Positions 1-10,348 of a stretch of 64,000 nt of DNA are shown here, piece after piece (position 1 is the stretch's first letter; each line of letters begins with the position of its first letter). The translations under genes and the position numbers were made by a program. Below the pieces are notes generated by a model that was not told the DNA's origin, made no database searches, and saw only the letters and a list, made by a program, of their open reading frames with translations. The stretch comes from Phymatolithon calcareum (Eukaryota; Rhodophyta; Florideophyceae; Hapalidiales): contig OZ345368.1 of assembly GCA_977006965.1 (NCBI GenBank), positions 310,001 through 374,000 on the forward strand, given 5' to 3'.

Positions 1-747
1 GAGATCTTTGATACCATGACCTGATCATGATTTTCTCAGGAACTGCGTGGTTGCCGTTTGCTGCCTTAATCTTATCTTAACCAGGGCACGCGCTCTTGCG
101 CTTAGTACGCCATCGGCTGCACCACAATCATGAAGAGCCGAGATGACTCTTCGTTCAGCTGAGTCAGCTGCTTGTACTTGCAAACATTTGCATGTGTGAC
201 AGCGTTGTTTTCGACATGTGCGAAGAAGCATATACACCACCCAAAAGATGTACCCAATGTCTCGGAGCATACTAATGATTCTTCTATCGTACTCCGAGTA
301 AACGCTCACATGTCGCCGTGCACGAAGGTGCGAGGGAGGGCTAAGTGCCGGAAGCGCAAATGAAATAGAGAAGGCGCGTGCACACAATACAGTTACGGAT
401 AACGGTTTGCATTTGATTTCGGTTGATCACACTCGACTTGAAGATCTGTCCTATCCGCATGTATCATTGGGAACAGAGATGGGACTTAAGTCTTGAGCGA
501 ATGCTAGTTTTTTCCAGCTCACACGTTATTCAAAAGTTGTTGAGCTTGATAACAAAACCGCGCTGGTTGAAATCAGGAGAACACATGAGAAGAGGCGCTA
601 TTCGCTTGCGGCTGGAGAGCATTTTTGGATTCCTCTACCATTGGACTCTGGACTCCGACAGTGCGACGAAACATGGACTTGCCACCAACAGGGAATGCCG
701 TCAGGGTCAGGGAGGTGTAATGCTGTGTTCCGCGCGGCAGTCACCAC
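1..747. other. no gene recognised
   Basis: I see no convincing coding region here. The open frames on both strands have no recognisable domain and overlap each other. The stretch ends at the target duplication of the LINE-B copy that follows. Confidence 0.4.
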
Positions 748-759
748 AAAACCTGTTTC

Positions 760-1400
760 TTTCTTTCTTTCTTTCTTTACTGCAGAAGACGTTAACTAGA
801 GTTAACATCAGGGGCTGTCAAGCAACCCCTCATTGTTCACGAATTTGAGTACTTCAAGCGGTTTCTCCCTACATAATTCCTCTACCGTTTTAGGGCCTAC
901 TCTACCAATAGTCTGCCGTCTTGATAAAGCACGCCCACTACAGCGAAGAATTAAGTGATCAACAGTTTCTTTGGTTCCACCTGGACAGGCCTTGCACATG
1001 GGGTCGTATTCCGCCGAGCCATCGTCCTTCCGGTGAAAAGTTGCTACCAGCGAGCAGCATTCTGCGGAAAGTTAATTTAGGATGACTTCAGCACGTCTGT
1101 GACTAATCCGGAGTTCTGGGGGTAGAAACTGTACACTTCTTGGTTTCATCGAATTGCGTGGTTTAATTATGGACCGCGCGGCTTCCATGGTCAAGGGTAC
1201 GCCTTGATGCGTCACGATATCCGATTTCGTAATGCCTCGACGAGCAAGCTCGTCGGCTTTCTTGTTCCCAGGTATCCCACAGTGGCTTGGAACCCAAATC
1301 GCCTCGATGGTGACGTTGCCCTGCATCAATGCCTCCATGGCTTCCCACAGCTTCCTTGTCATTTCGCTATACATCCGAGGCTGTCCGGCCAATGCATCCA
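760..1400 (-). mobile_element. LINE-B, 5'-truncated copy (RNase H end, zinc knuckle, tail)
   Basis: This is the 3' end of a non-LTR retrotransposon on the minus strand. Read from 1400 down, it encodes the end of an RNase H domain, with the conserved block WVPSHCGIPGNKKADELAR. After a frame break comes a zf-RVT-like knuckle (CKAC...HLILRC) at about 999-808. The element closes with a GAAA microsatellite (TTTC on the plus strand, 757-778). A 12-bp target duplication AAAACCTGTTTC lies at 748-759 and 1401-1412, so both ends are exact and the copy inserted already truncated. The same protein blocks recur in the long LINE-B copy near 51 kb. It is dead: no reverse transcriptase and broken frames. Confidence 0.85.
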
Positions 1401-1412
1401 AAAACCTGTTTC

Positions 1413-2420
1413 AATTCTCCTACCACAAAATGCTGACTTTTTTGGACGGTTCTAGTACGATGACGGGGTCGTTGTTGTTTGCATTTGGGGCGCCGATTTT
1501 GCAGTTGAAACTTGGGATGCCAAGCCGGGCGCGGGACAGCGAGTGGGCTCTAGCGCGCCAGGTGCCAAACCTAGCATACGCCGAGCCGAATTATACTCGG
1601 CGATACAGCCCCATGCGTGTGCGGTCGACGTGGTTTTACACGGTTGCGGTTGGATATCGACTTGGTGCATGAGATGACGATGTGCAGTGCGCAGCGCGAA
1701 ACAAAAATTGTTCACCAGGGCGGCGCATAATGAACACAAGTGGGCCCATGTCGGGAGCGTTGCATCGAGCGGGGCAGAAGCCGAGTGTCGACATGATGAT
1801 GATGATGGGAACACGAGAGGTTTGTCGAAGATCATTGCGGCGAGTGCATAGGAACCAGAAGTGTTGATGATTCCTTGCAGTTGTTCATGAAACGGATCGA
1901 TTGCGACAAAAGCTTTTTCAAACTTGCGCGATGCAACGGCGCGACCGTCCGTGAGTACTGTACAGTACCAACGGCCGCGGCGACCGTTACTGTGCAGTGG
2001 ATCTGTCATACTTGACCAGAGAGCTCAATGAAATGGTGGACGCATGTGTGCAGTGCTAGCTTGGAGAGGGGCAACCTCATGATGATGATATACACTGACT
2101 GCCGGTTGCTAAGGGGTACAGTACATTAGTTGGGTTTTGAAAAAATGATGGAGCGAAGAGGTCGAACGATCGATCGATCGAAGATGATGCAATCGTGATG
2201 AGACATATTGATGAGCCAAAAAGCAAAGTTCCGGAGAGCAATCAATCTTGCAAACAAGAAAGAACGAATATTTTCAGCGAAAAACTGCACTTGGACTGGA
2301 CTATTGTATTGTACTGTAGATGCAGAACTGTCAAATGACAAATCGGAAAAAGTGGTACTGTACACTTCTGTAGATGATGATCATGATGATGCTGTACAGT
2401 ATCAGGATCAAAACAAACGA
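1413..2420. other. intergenic, with palindromic motif cluster; doubtful minus-strand frame
   Basis: A 185-codon minus-strand frame (2009-1452) is open but matches nothing I know. It runs through a perfect GTACTGTACAGTAC palindrome of a type that is scattered through non-coding DNA here, so I do not call it a gene. The rest is low-complexity DNA with GATGAT runs and several TACTGTAC-type motifs. Confidence 0.4.
1955..2402. promoter_or_regulatory. cluster of TACTGTACAGTA-type palindromes, 3' of the 2421-3347 gene
   Basis: A perfect 14-bp palindrome GTACTGTACAGTAC lies at 1955-1968. Related half or full sites lie at 2114-2125, 2307-2319, 2354-2363 and 2392-2402. Similar sites lie beyond the other end of the same gene. 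Repetition of one palindrome around a single-copy host gene suggests a protein-binding or structural site; the function is unknown. Confidence 0.4.
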
Positions 2421-3347
2421 TTAGCGACGGTATCGAGCCTTGCTGAACACATCGTTCAAAATTTGTTGCACCCGCCCATGATCGCCTTGTAGATTGCGCA
2501 GCTTCTTCTTCCGCCTAAGAATAGATATCCCCCTCCGACGCAACCCACCGAGGCTCTCCACTACATCGTAGTAGTCCAAGATCGGCCGATAAAGCGCCCC
2601 GTCCCGCGTGATCCGCTCCGAGTCATGCAGCACAACCACAGAGTTGTCCGAAATATACGATAGCGCCTTGATCGCCGCCCCAACTCTGCACCGTCCATCC
2701 ACAAGAACAAAGTCCCAAACCGGTTCATTGAGGTTAGCAATCTCGTCGACGTAGGCCTTGAACTGCCGGTAATTTCCCTCGGCTGCAAATGACGTCGAGT
2801 TCTCTACACAGTGAAACTCAACCGGTCGAATGCCGGCCTTCTGCACCCGCTTCGGCATCATGGCACACCATGTCGGGCTGTGCTCGATGGACACCGCGCG
2901 AAGGGACGCAAACTTGGCAAAGTTTAGAGTGCTGCCACCGCTGCCCCATTCGAGATACTTGCGTACGTTGCCGAGGTAACGCAATATCACGTCGACTTCG
3001 ATGTCGTCCATCCAGATTTCCTTGAGGTTCACCTGTGCGCGCCGCGCAGCTAGCGACCCTGGTTGCGGCGCGACAGGGGCTGTAACTGGAGCGGCCACTG
3101 GCGCGGTTTTTGGGGTGGATGCTTTGGAGGCTGACGCGGCGGCGGCGGTGAGCTTCGACATTTGCTCAGTAAGTTTCGTCGCCAGGTCGGTTGACAGGCT
3201 CGGTTGCTCGCGGTATAGGAATATCATCATCACCCATGTCACAAAAAACAACCCGAAAGTAAGCACCGCGTTGGGGCTGCGCGCCATTCGGGCCCCGGTT
3301 GGCGGTTTGGCGCCGTTAGAGAGCGTCATTGACGTGTTGGCCGGCAA
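2421..3347 (-). CDS. type II membrane protein with methyltransferase-like domain, paralogue 1
   Basis: A 308-residue protein with a short N-terminal tail, one membrane segment at about residues 28-45 (LTFGLFFVTWVMMIFLY) and an Ala/Pro-rich stalk to about residue 100. The globular domain that follows looks like a Rossmann-fold, SAM-dependent methyltransferase. It has a glycine-rich loop EWGSGGST (132-139), an acidic residue after the next strand (SIEH, 153-156), a WDFVLVDGR strand (211-219) and VVVLHDSER (237-245). The topology predicts a type II protein in the Golgi or ER. Two close relatives lie at 5281-6078 and 21897-22700; all three share the WMDDIEV block before the glycine loop. The substrate is unknown. 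Methylation of a secreted polysaccharide would fit the topology but is speculation. The family assignment rests on motifs only. Confidence 0.8.
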   Translation of the reverse strand: MPANTSMTLSNGAKPPTGARMARSPNAVLTFGLFFVTWVMMIFLYREQPSLSTDLATKLTEQMSKLTAAAASASKASTPKTAPVAAPVTAPVAPQPGSLAARRAQVNLKEIWMDDIEVDVILRYLGNVRKYLEWGSGGSTLNFAKFASLRAVSIEHSPTWCAMMPKRVQKAGIRPVEFHCVENSTSFAAEGNYRQFKAYVDEIANLNEPVWDFVLVDGRCRVGAAIKALSYISDNSVVVLHDSERITRDGALYRPILDYYDVVESLGGLRRRGISILRRKKKLRNLQGDHGRVQQILNDVFSKARYRR

Positions 3348-3451
3348 AAACGACCGACGTAAAGACGCAGTAGGAAAGCTGAGAAATTACGGCTACTGTA
3401 TCCGATAGGACGCATGCCGGCCACCACCTGCAGAGTGATCCATGCAATACC

Positions 3452-3800
3452 GTACTGTACAGTAATCCTTACAGAAGCATGTGCTGTATGCTACTGTACC
3501 GTATTCAGTTCTGCTGACAAAAATCAACGTCCGGGAATCTTCCATCCACAATTGTGGATGGAAGATTCCTGGTTTTCTGAAAATTCACAAAACAGTCATA
3601 TTTCATACACACGTGTCGACCGTTTTGTATTGTGTATACTCTGGCATAACGGACTCCACTTTATTAGAATCACTGGAATTGATTGAAAGAACATATGGGC
3701 AATCAAGGAGCATGGACAGTTGGAACGCAGTTGGAACATGGACCGCTGCAGTAGAGAATGACGCGGCGCGAGCCATAGACATGATACAGTACTACTAGTA
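3452..3800. promoter_or_regulatory. TACTGTACAGTA-type sites upstream of the 2421-3347 gene
   Basis: GTACTGTACAGTAA lies at 3452-3465, about 105 bp upstream of the start codon of the minus-strand gene. Related TACTGTACCGTA and TACAGTACTACTAGTAC sequences follow near 3490 and 3787. The position would suit a promoter element for that gene. This is inferred from recurrence of the motif only. Confidence 0.35.
3534..3569. repeat. perfect 36-bp palindrome
   Basis: Eighteen bases (from GGAATCTTCC to CCACAA) are followed at once by their exact reverse complement, with the centre between 3551 and 3552. The arms stop matching on both sides. It is one of several long near-perfect hairpins in the window, each with a different sequence. 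Confidence 0.95.
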
Positions 3801-4493
3801 CCGTATGCAAATGAAAACTGTCAAGGCTACTGCAGCAGAATACATGTTTAGAAAGGTGCCAACTTTCCGCAATTTGGGACACATGGTACCTTCTATTTAA
3901 ATCCAATTACAACTCCACTGAATTGCCATCCACGAGCACAATAGGTAATAATAGGCGGTGACTTCGCTTGAGTTATGAGCTAGCACAGCAAACAAAGTAC
4001 TCACTCTCGCAGACTGAGGTATTTCATTTGCTTTGCCCGCTCATATCTCAAAGAAAAGTGGAAATTCCTTCAAGAATCTAACAGATTCTTGCCAGAAATT
4101 CCGCTTGACGCTAAACGCAAAGCGTGAAACAAGTCCCCGTTGACACTGCAGCAACGAGACGGATATATTTGTCGAAATGAAAGCTTGGAAAGGCTGTATC
4201 ACACCCACCACCAAGACATTTTCTTTCGCCTTCTGGAGCCAAAAAACTCGCAACAGATGGTTTAAAGTGCACCTGAGCATGTCGAGTCAGTTCCACAGTG
4301 ACAGAAGTATGCCGAGGAACAAATCCGCTGCGAAGCACTGGTAGACGTGCGGCGGAAGATATCTGAGGAGAAGCACCAGTAGACGAGCTTCTGTGCATCA
4401 ATGTTGCCACAAGCGGGCCTTTGAGGAGCTCGATTGAGGGAAGAAGAAAATGAATGAAGATTATTCTGGAAAGGGGTAGTGTATTGTAACGGA
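3570..4493. other. no gene recognised
   Basis: Short overlapping frames only, none with a recognisable domain. The longest (minus, 4410-4111) has no homology that I can name. Confidence 0.4.
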
Positions 4494-4887
4494 GTTGAAG
4501 TGTGCGACAGGGAGGAGCGGAGCGCCGGTCAGAAATGAAGACACGTAACTAGCGAGATTGAGGGCACGGTAATTCAAAAATTGATGAGTCTTTTTCTCCT
4601 ACAAGGTCGCACCGTGTTAGCGTGCGTTCAATTGTCTCCGTATGCTCTCTAGCTCTGGTGCCGAATTCTTAAGCCGTACTTATTGTTGACACCTGTGAGA
4701 ATCTGCCACAGGCATACTGCAGTGCTCGTTGCCTGTGCTTCACCTGCATTTTGCTAGTGAGAGCTCAATTGAACGCAAAAGTAGACCCTCGATAGCTTCG
4801 ATTTTGAGTCCACTGCTTCTAAATTGTAATCCTTTCCACTTCCACTTCCTCGTTCTCTCCGTATTACCCAGGGCAAAAGGTATTAAA
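4494..4887 (+). repeat. dispersed repeat R1, copy 1
   Basis: About 390 bp that recurs at 20243-20620 in the same orientation. A roughly 90-bp piece recurs inverted at 37646-37735. Shared landmarks include GCGAGATTGAGGGCAC, GATGAGTCTTTTTCTCCT, TATGCTCTCTAGCTCTG and GAGAGCTCAATTGAAC. By eye the two long copies agree at roughly four of five positions. No coding potential and no clear terminal repeats are visible. It may be a solo LTR, a non-autonomous element or a LINE untranslated region. Confidence 0.75.
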
Positions 4888-5280
4888 AACTCTTTTGGTT
4901 GTTGCAATTTCTAATTTCACCTGCCGCCGGAGACATACTTCCCGCGGGTTTGGTAATTTGATCTAATTCACGTGCCTAGAGGGACATTTTATGTGGATAG
5001 GTATATGGAAGTTTCCAACCTGGGTCATCCCTTTGAAGGACGGCGGCTGAAGATTGGCTCCGTAGAGATTTTAATGTTAAGCTCCCCGAAGGTCTGCACT
5101 TTGTGTATCTTTGGAGCTCTCGTGACGTCAAGTACCACTCGTATCTGCTAAAGTCTACTATAGCCGTAAGGATGTAGAGTTGTTCTAGGACAACTTCAAA
5201 GACCTGCATTAAGAGAAAAGGAAGAAAGGAAGTCATCGCGTTACAGGCGTAGATAGATCAGCTATAACTCTCTGTTTTAC
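4888..5280. other. no gene recognised
   Basis: Non-coding stretch between repeat R1 and the stop codon of the minus-strand gene at 5281. Nothing is recognisable. Confidence 0.4.
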
Positions 5281-6078
5281 TTATCTCACAAGATCTCTTG
5301 AGCCTGAACTCCCATAGACTTTTTTCAGGATCTCCCTCACTTTTGTGTGGGCACCTGTCAATTTCCGTAGCTCTTTTTTTCGCCTCAGAATTGCTACTCC
5401 TCTTCTGTTGAGCCCACCGACACTGTCAATAACGTCATAATAGTCTAGAATTGCGCGGTATCCTTCTTTCGTGCGCTCGGAATCGTGAAGAACAACAACT
5501 GAATCCTGCGTCACATACGATAGCGCTTTAATAGCCGCTCCAACGCGGCACCTTCCGTCCACGAGAATAAAGTCCCAGATTGGTACATTCAGTTTGTCAA
5601 TCTCATTAACATATTCACGAAACGCACTATAGGTACCATCACCACTGTAGGGTGTCGAGTTTGGCACGCAGCGAAAATCCAAGTTCCGAATTCGAGCTTC
5701 GACAATTCTCGGCTGCATTTTCTTACACCAGGAATGAGCATGCTCGATAGAAACAGCCCGCTCCTGAGCGAACTTTGCAAAGTTGAGGGTGCTTCCTCCA
5801 GAGCCCCACTCCAGGTAGTTTCGCACACCACCAAGGTACCTTAGAATAAGCTCCACCTCAATATCATCCATCCAAATCTGACCGAGATTTACTTGCATTC
5901 TCCTCTCCTCTAAAGATGGGAGTTCCGAAGGTGTCGTCAGTACTGTTGATTTTTTGGAACGTTTACGGTTTTCGGTGTTTTTGCGGTGACCTCTTGAGCC
6001 TTGGTCGCGGTATAGCGAAATCATGATCCCCAATATCAAGAGAAATAAAGTAAAGCAAAGGATTGCATTCGCCTTCAT
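5281..6078 (-). CDS. type II membrane protein with methyltransferase-like domain, paralogue 2
   Basis: A 265-residue protein starting MKANAILCF. It has one membrane segment at residues 5-22 (AILCFTLFLLILGIMISL), a short basic stalk, then the same Rossmann-like domain as the gene at 2421-3347: WMDDIEVE, glycine loop EWGSGGST at about 89-96, SIEHAHSW, WDFILVDGR and VVVLHDSER. It is almost identical to the gene at 21897-22700 (differences are scattered single residues and a changed C-terminus) and lies in a segmental duplicate with it. It lacks the long Ala/Pro stalk of paralogue 1. The open frame and intact motifs argue that it is functional. The substrate is unknown. Confidence 0.8.
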   Translation of the reverse strand: MKANAILCFTLFLLILGIMISLYRDQGSRGHRKNTENRKRSKKSTVLTTPSELPSLEERRMQVNLGQIWMDDIEVELILRYLGGVRNYLEWGSGGSTLNFAKFAQERAVSIEHAHSWCKKMQPRIVEARIRNLDFRCVPNSTPYSGDGTYSAFREYVNEIDKLNVPIWDFILVDGRCRVGAAIKALSYVTQDSVVVLHDSERTKEGYRAILDYYDVIDSVGGLNRRGVAILRRKKELRKLTGAHTKVREILKKVYGSSGSRDLVR

Positions 6079-7180
6079 CGTTTCAGCTCACTGTTATGTG
6101 AAAAATTCTCTTTTCAGATAGTAATAATAAAAGAGGAAAGAGCCTTCGAGTTGAAACACATCGCCCGTATCTGATAATAAGCAGAACAAAAGACGAAGAG
6201 AATGCTGCACGGCCTGATTCATCTACTCTGATAATATGGAATACTTGATAGCAAGGGACAGGAAGAAAGATAGACATTTTTCGGGCCAAGAGTTCAGAGA
6301 TAGCATCAGAAAGTACTGAATTTTTAACCATGAAGCCCGGTGAAAACTTCAATAGTGCACTCTTGTACTCGATATGGAGAAATCTCCGTACTACAAGTGG
6401 GCACGTTTGAGTCGATGTGTTGCCGATACTTTCCAACTCGGGGCATGCATAGATATAAGATATCAGTAAATTAATTCTTGGGGCTAGATTGGACTCTATT
6501 GACAGAGAGGCCTTCTTGAGAATTCATCAAAATCGCGGCGTAGACCCAGTCAAAAAAGTCCTCATTACCAGTCATTATTTCGTGGACTGGTTACGACGAC
6601 GCGGCATACGTTTTCAGTGGCTGATTCCACGGTGCAGCGTTGATTTGCAACTTTCGCTTCAGCTGTTTTCACGCACTTTTGAGCAAAAACTTGAAACATC
6701 ACGAAAAGTTTGATTGAAAAGCAATTCCACATCCGAAAACTAGAAATCGTTATGAGAAGAAATATCCCATAGATGAGGGCAGCAGCCACGCCAGACCTAT
6801 GCCGCGTCCGCATTACCAGTGAAAATATTTGGGACTGCAACTGCGGACTTTTCGAGACTGGTAGTGCGGACGCAAAAATCGAATTCTCAAGAAGGTCCCT
6901 TTGACATAGGCTTTGCTGGGCACCCGTAGCACACGTGATTGTACCATATAAGTCTGTTCCAAAATACAGTTGAATTGCACGAAGAAGTCGGTGCAATAAG
7001 TACCGCGACGAGGATACCGAACAGGCTTCAAGCCTTATTACGAGACTGCACTTTGGACCGAGTGAGATATTCAATATTCCACGATGATTTGTCTTCTATA
7101 ACGTATTTCTGTGTGGATTAAGAACGCGGGACGGGTATGGGAAGAGGTACCTTGCTGCGCAATCAACGGAATTGAACTGC
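5290..7180 (-). repeat. segmental duplicate, copy A (gene plus upstream flank)
   Basis: This stretch holds the methyltransferase-like gene and about 1 kb of its 5' flank, and is repeated at about 21900-23470 in the same orientation. The match is very high and extends well upstream of the start codon, so this is a DNA duplication rather than a retrocopy. Two large differences exist: a 396-bp inverted-repeat element at 6505-6900 present only here, and about 45 bp near 22815 present only in copy B. Confidence 0.9.
6505..6900. mobile_element. MITE-like element with terminal inverted repeats
   Basis: A 396-bp insertion with matching ends (CCTTCTTGAGAATTC at the left, GAATTCTCAAGAAGG at the right; 18 of 21 terminal bases pair). 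It is flanked by the direct repeat TTGACA (6499-6504 and 6901-6906). The duplicated locus carries the empty site with a single TTGACA at about 23169, so both ends are proven by comparison. Inside, 6808-6880 forms a second hairpin (CCGCATTACCAGT against ACTGGTAGTGCGG). There is no coding capacity. The 5-6 bp duplication leaves the superfamily open. Confidence 0.9.
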
Positions 7181-7529
7181 ACTATTTGTCACTAAACCGC
7201 CCCAAACGGTGTATGCAGGCCCGAAACTTGCGCCTTGAGTGCAAATTGCCCCCGTGCGAGCCGCAAGTCTTCTTTACAGAAAGTAACTGGCTTAACAGCC
7301 GTGCGATAGCTTCTGTAGCATAGTTTTTGACGATCCATGTTCTTATTACTTCCGACATGCCCAGATTAGGATCAGCGCCGGTCGCAGATTTTATTTATAC
7401 TATTTCTGAGGAGCCGATTCTCTGGGAGATGTGCTCAATGATCTTACATATTCGGTGCCGGTGATTGCGAATTTACTGGTCTGCCCATTGCGCGTTTCTC
7501 TGCCTGTGAAAATCGTCTACAACAAGCCG
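7181..7529. other. no gene recognised
   Basis: Unique sequence between the end of the duplicated segment and the first recognisable LINE-A endonuclease sequence. Nothing identifiable. Confidence 0.35.
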
Positions 7530-8459
7530 CGATCATAACGATGAACTTTGCCCAAGATTTTGTCATGTAAATCAGAGAGACTGCGCACTGATAACAAAGC
7601 CAGGAACACCCACGAAAGTCCTGTTCAAAGTAGCGACAAAAATGTACCAGGTAGTTGTGGCAATGGCGGCAGACATAACTATTGCAGTCGTTTACATTTC
7701 GCCACTAGCGAAACAAGAGGAGTACGAGAAGTGTCTTGAATATCTGCGGAAGTACTCCTGTGGAAAAACAGTTATCATGGGAGACCTGAACGCTCGGCAT
7801 CGCCTTTGGGACCACAAGGGAAACTGGAGGGGAACTAAGATTATGTCATGGGCATCGAAGTACAACTGGAGAATAAGGACAGCCAGCTCCCGACATTTGT
7901 GACGAGGAGAGGAAGAAGCAGTATTGATATATTTCTCGCAAAGGCAGCAGAAGCCGGTGATCCGTACACCGAGAACGGGATTTGGAATGGTGCTACAGAG
8001 CGTCTGCCAGTCCGAATGCGATTATATCTCCGAAACGAGCACAGAAAGGAAGTACTGAAATATCAGCATGGACACCGGGAATGATCTAAAAAGTAATGGA
8101 GTGCAAGAGCTCGGATGACCTGAATGCCTGGTACGAAATGTTTCGCGCCAAGCTCATTAATCCATGGATATCAGAAAAACCGAGACCAGGGCGTTATAAA
8201 AGTTTTTGGAACAAGGAACTTGACCAGCTGACGAAAAAAAGAGTACAGCTGTACAAAAAGGCAAAAAATCTGGTCTTGAAGCCGACGAAGAAGAGCTAAA
8301 AGCCGCTAAGGTGCGCCTCAAGAAAAAGATACGGAAATCGAAAAACGAACAATTCGAGTCATTTGTAAAAGGAATTGAAGAGGAGGGCCCCGCGGAGGCG
8401 GCAAATGTCACCAGCAAGATCATGAAATGCAAGGACAGAAGAATTGGCTACAGGAGCTC
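7530..8459 (+). pseudogene. LINE-A endonuclease and linker, broken
   Basis: First visible part of a LINE-A copy that continues at 11146-11633 and 18386-19832. The frame at 7642-7902 encodes an APE-type endonuclease piece with the diagnostic TVIMGDLNARHRLWDHKGN. After a frameshift near 7850 comes SSIDIFLA, a second family motif. The linker (FWNKELDQLTKKR, then PAEAANVTSKIMK) precedes the reverse transcriptase in LINEs and matches the start of the LINE-A frame near 23.6 kb. At least two frameshifts make it non-functional. It is cut at 8460 by a terminal-inverted-repeat element. The true 5' end is not visible. Confidence 0.8.
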
Positions 8460-8976
8460 TAGTGTCTATTTTACGAACCCCCTCAATTGAGGGGCGATTT
8501 GAAAGCTCGAAAAAATCCAGAAAACAAATTCAAAACAGATCACTCAAGCCATAGTCGTAAAGCCTGGCTTATCTTCTGTGCGAGGAGTATCCACAATACT
8601 ACCTTTAATTCGCTTTGTTCGTCGCTAGCAACGAAAATATGTTGGTCACTCAGAAGTACCAGACCTGCTATTCCAGGAGAAAAACACCGCCCGCGCGCGA
8701 TCGGTACATCAGTACACACCCGGGCAGCATCCGTAAGCGGTCTCGCAGAGTGCGCCAGACTATGCGGAGCCTTTTAGAAGTCAAAAAAGATGAGTGGTAT
8801 GGTTCAGAATGTACTCGGGGAAAAATCAATGGTCGCGCGAGCATGTCACATCGCGTGAAATGGGTCTTAATTCGTCATCTTTTGAAGAAGAGTAAGATTA
8901 AGACAGTCCATATTGTCAACGTAAAGGCAAAGAACGCTGACGATGACATTCCAGACGCTGAGCAGCTTAAACTGAG

Positions 8977-9413
8977 CCGACCCGGGACGTCGGTAAACTC
9001 GCCCATCGCGCTCCGGCGCACGCAAGACTGGGGACGTCAGTAACCCCCCCGTGCGGATCGGCGGGCAGGCCGAGCGAGAGTAAGTCCTGAAGATCGGCGC
9101 GGCACGCGGACCCGGGACGTCGGTAAACTTGCTTCGGCGCGGGAAACGACCTCGGACGTCATAAAATTTTCCTTTCCGCACGTTCACACGATACGATGCT
9201 CTGCGTGGCCATTGAAGTGAAATGATTTTCCCCCTCGAGATCTCTCCGTTGAGATCAGAGGTAGGTTTTCTAATTTTGCTGACTATAGCCGTTTTTATGC
9301 GAAATGGAGCCTCTGGGCTCTGAGTTGAGTCCTCGTGGCTCATCAGAAGTGTTGCCCCAAGCGTCTGCAGATGCGTTGGTAACACTATAATAAAAATCTC
9401 CACTTCTTCTTCT
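8977..9413 (+). repeat. dispersed repeat R2, copy 1
   Basis: The 3' half (about 9197-9413) matches 62380-62592 closely: CTCGAGATCTCT, CAGAGGTAGGTTTT, AGAAGTGTTGCCCCAAGCGT, then AATAAAAAT and a CTT microsatellite. The 5' half contains repeated units starting GACCCGGGACGTCGGTAAAC at 8977 and 9110, also found in altered form at 62274. The microsatellite after an AATAAA-like signal suggests the 3' end of a retroelement. No protein is encoded. Confidence 0.7.
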
Positions 9414-10041
9414 TCTTAAACTGAGCCAACACTGCCAAAAGCGCGGTACCGCCCAGGCCTGCTTACAGTGATCATCCTTGCCCATCTTCATCGTGAAACG
9501 CCTGTTTATCGTCTACAGTCGCGATCACATGCTCTTCAGAAGGGCACACAGGCTTCGATACAACCTTCAGAAGCTCTAAATGCCCTCTTCCGAGCTCTCT
9601 CGCCTAAGTCTTACAGGGCCCTTGGGACCAACCATCGCACCGCGAACTTGATGTCATCACGCCCGACCGCGAGCCGAATATGTGTGCTTATTGGGTTCCA
9701 AGGTACAAGCGGAAGTTCTATGTCCGTTTTAGGGACGATTTTACTCTCAGTTGTAGAAACTTCGCACTCTAAACGGAGACTTCTTATCCGAGAATTGTGG
9801 TTCTGGACTTCATTCGAAGTACGATTGCGTGGTGACGATGTTTCCCCAAGTTACCTGGGAAAACTTGCTGCTTAGACGTCTGTTAAGCTAAGAAGAAAGG
9901 AGCGAAAAGAGACTACAGTGACAGAGCGTATTAAGTTTTTCGAAATAGTCGTCCTCATGGCAAAAGTTGAGTTCGGCGCTGAGTGCGCTTTCTGGAAGTC
10001 TACCAGGCGGAAGAAATATTTCCCGGCCCTTCTTCTTCAAT
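9414..10041. other. interior of the TIR element, unrecognised
   Basis: A plus-strand frame of 135 codons at 9468-9875 is open but shows no known domain. Nothing else is recognised. Confidence 0.3.
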
Positions 10042-10339
10042 AACAAGTCATTTTCAACAGAGTTCCATTGTGGAGAAAATCCATTATGGCAAAATACTTT
10101 GGGACCGGTGCTGCGGTGGAGCTTATCTTGTTGCAACGTATACTGCGTTCTATGAAGATGGACCAAGAAACGGAATATGAATCCAAAAGACTTACTCGGG
10201 CCCTCACAGGGAGAGAAATGCGAATTAAGGAGATATTAGAAGGAGAGTCGAGAGATGAGTATCGAAAACAGCGAGAAGCTGCCCTGTTACTCAATTTGAG
10301 GCTTTGGGAGCTTTTAAGATAAATCAACATATATCCCCT
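10042..10339 (+). mobile_element. LINE-A, 5'-truncated 3' end
   Basis: A 298-bp fragment encoding the last part of the LINE-A protein (FNRVPLWRKSIMAKYFG, ETEYESKRLTRALTGRE) and the fixed LINE-A 3' end (GGGAGCTTTTAAGATAAATC, ending in TATATCCCC). The target duplication TTCTTCAAT lies at 10033-10041 and 10340-10348, which fixes both ends. Confidence 0.88.
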
Positions 10340-10348
10340 TCTTCAATG

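Noticed and set aside
1452-2009. Open minus-strand frame of 185 codons
   Set aside because: No recognisable features. It runs through a GTACTGTACAGTAC palindrome that recurs in non-coding DNA, which makes chance openness more likely.
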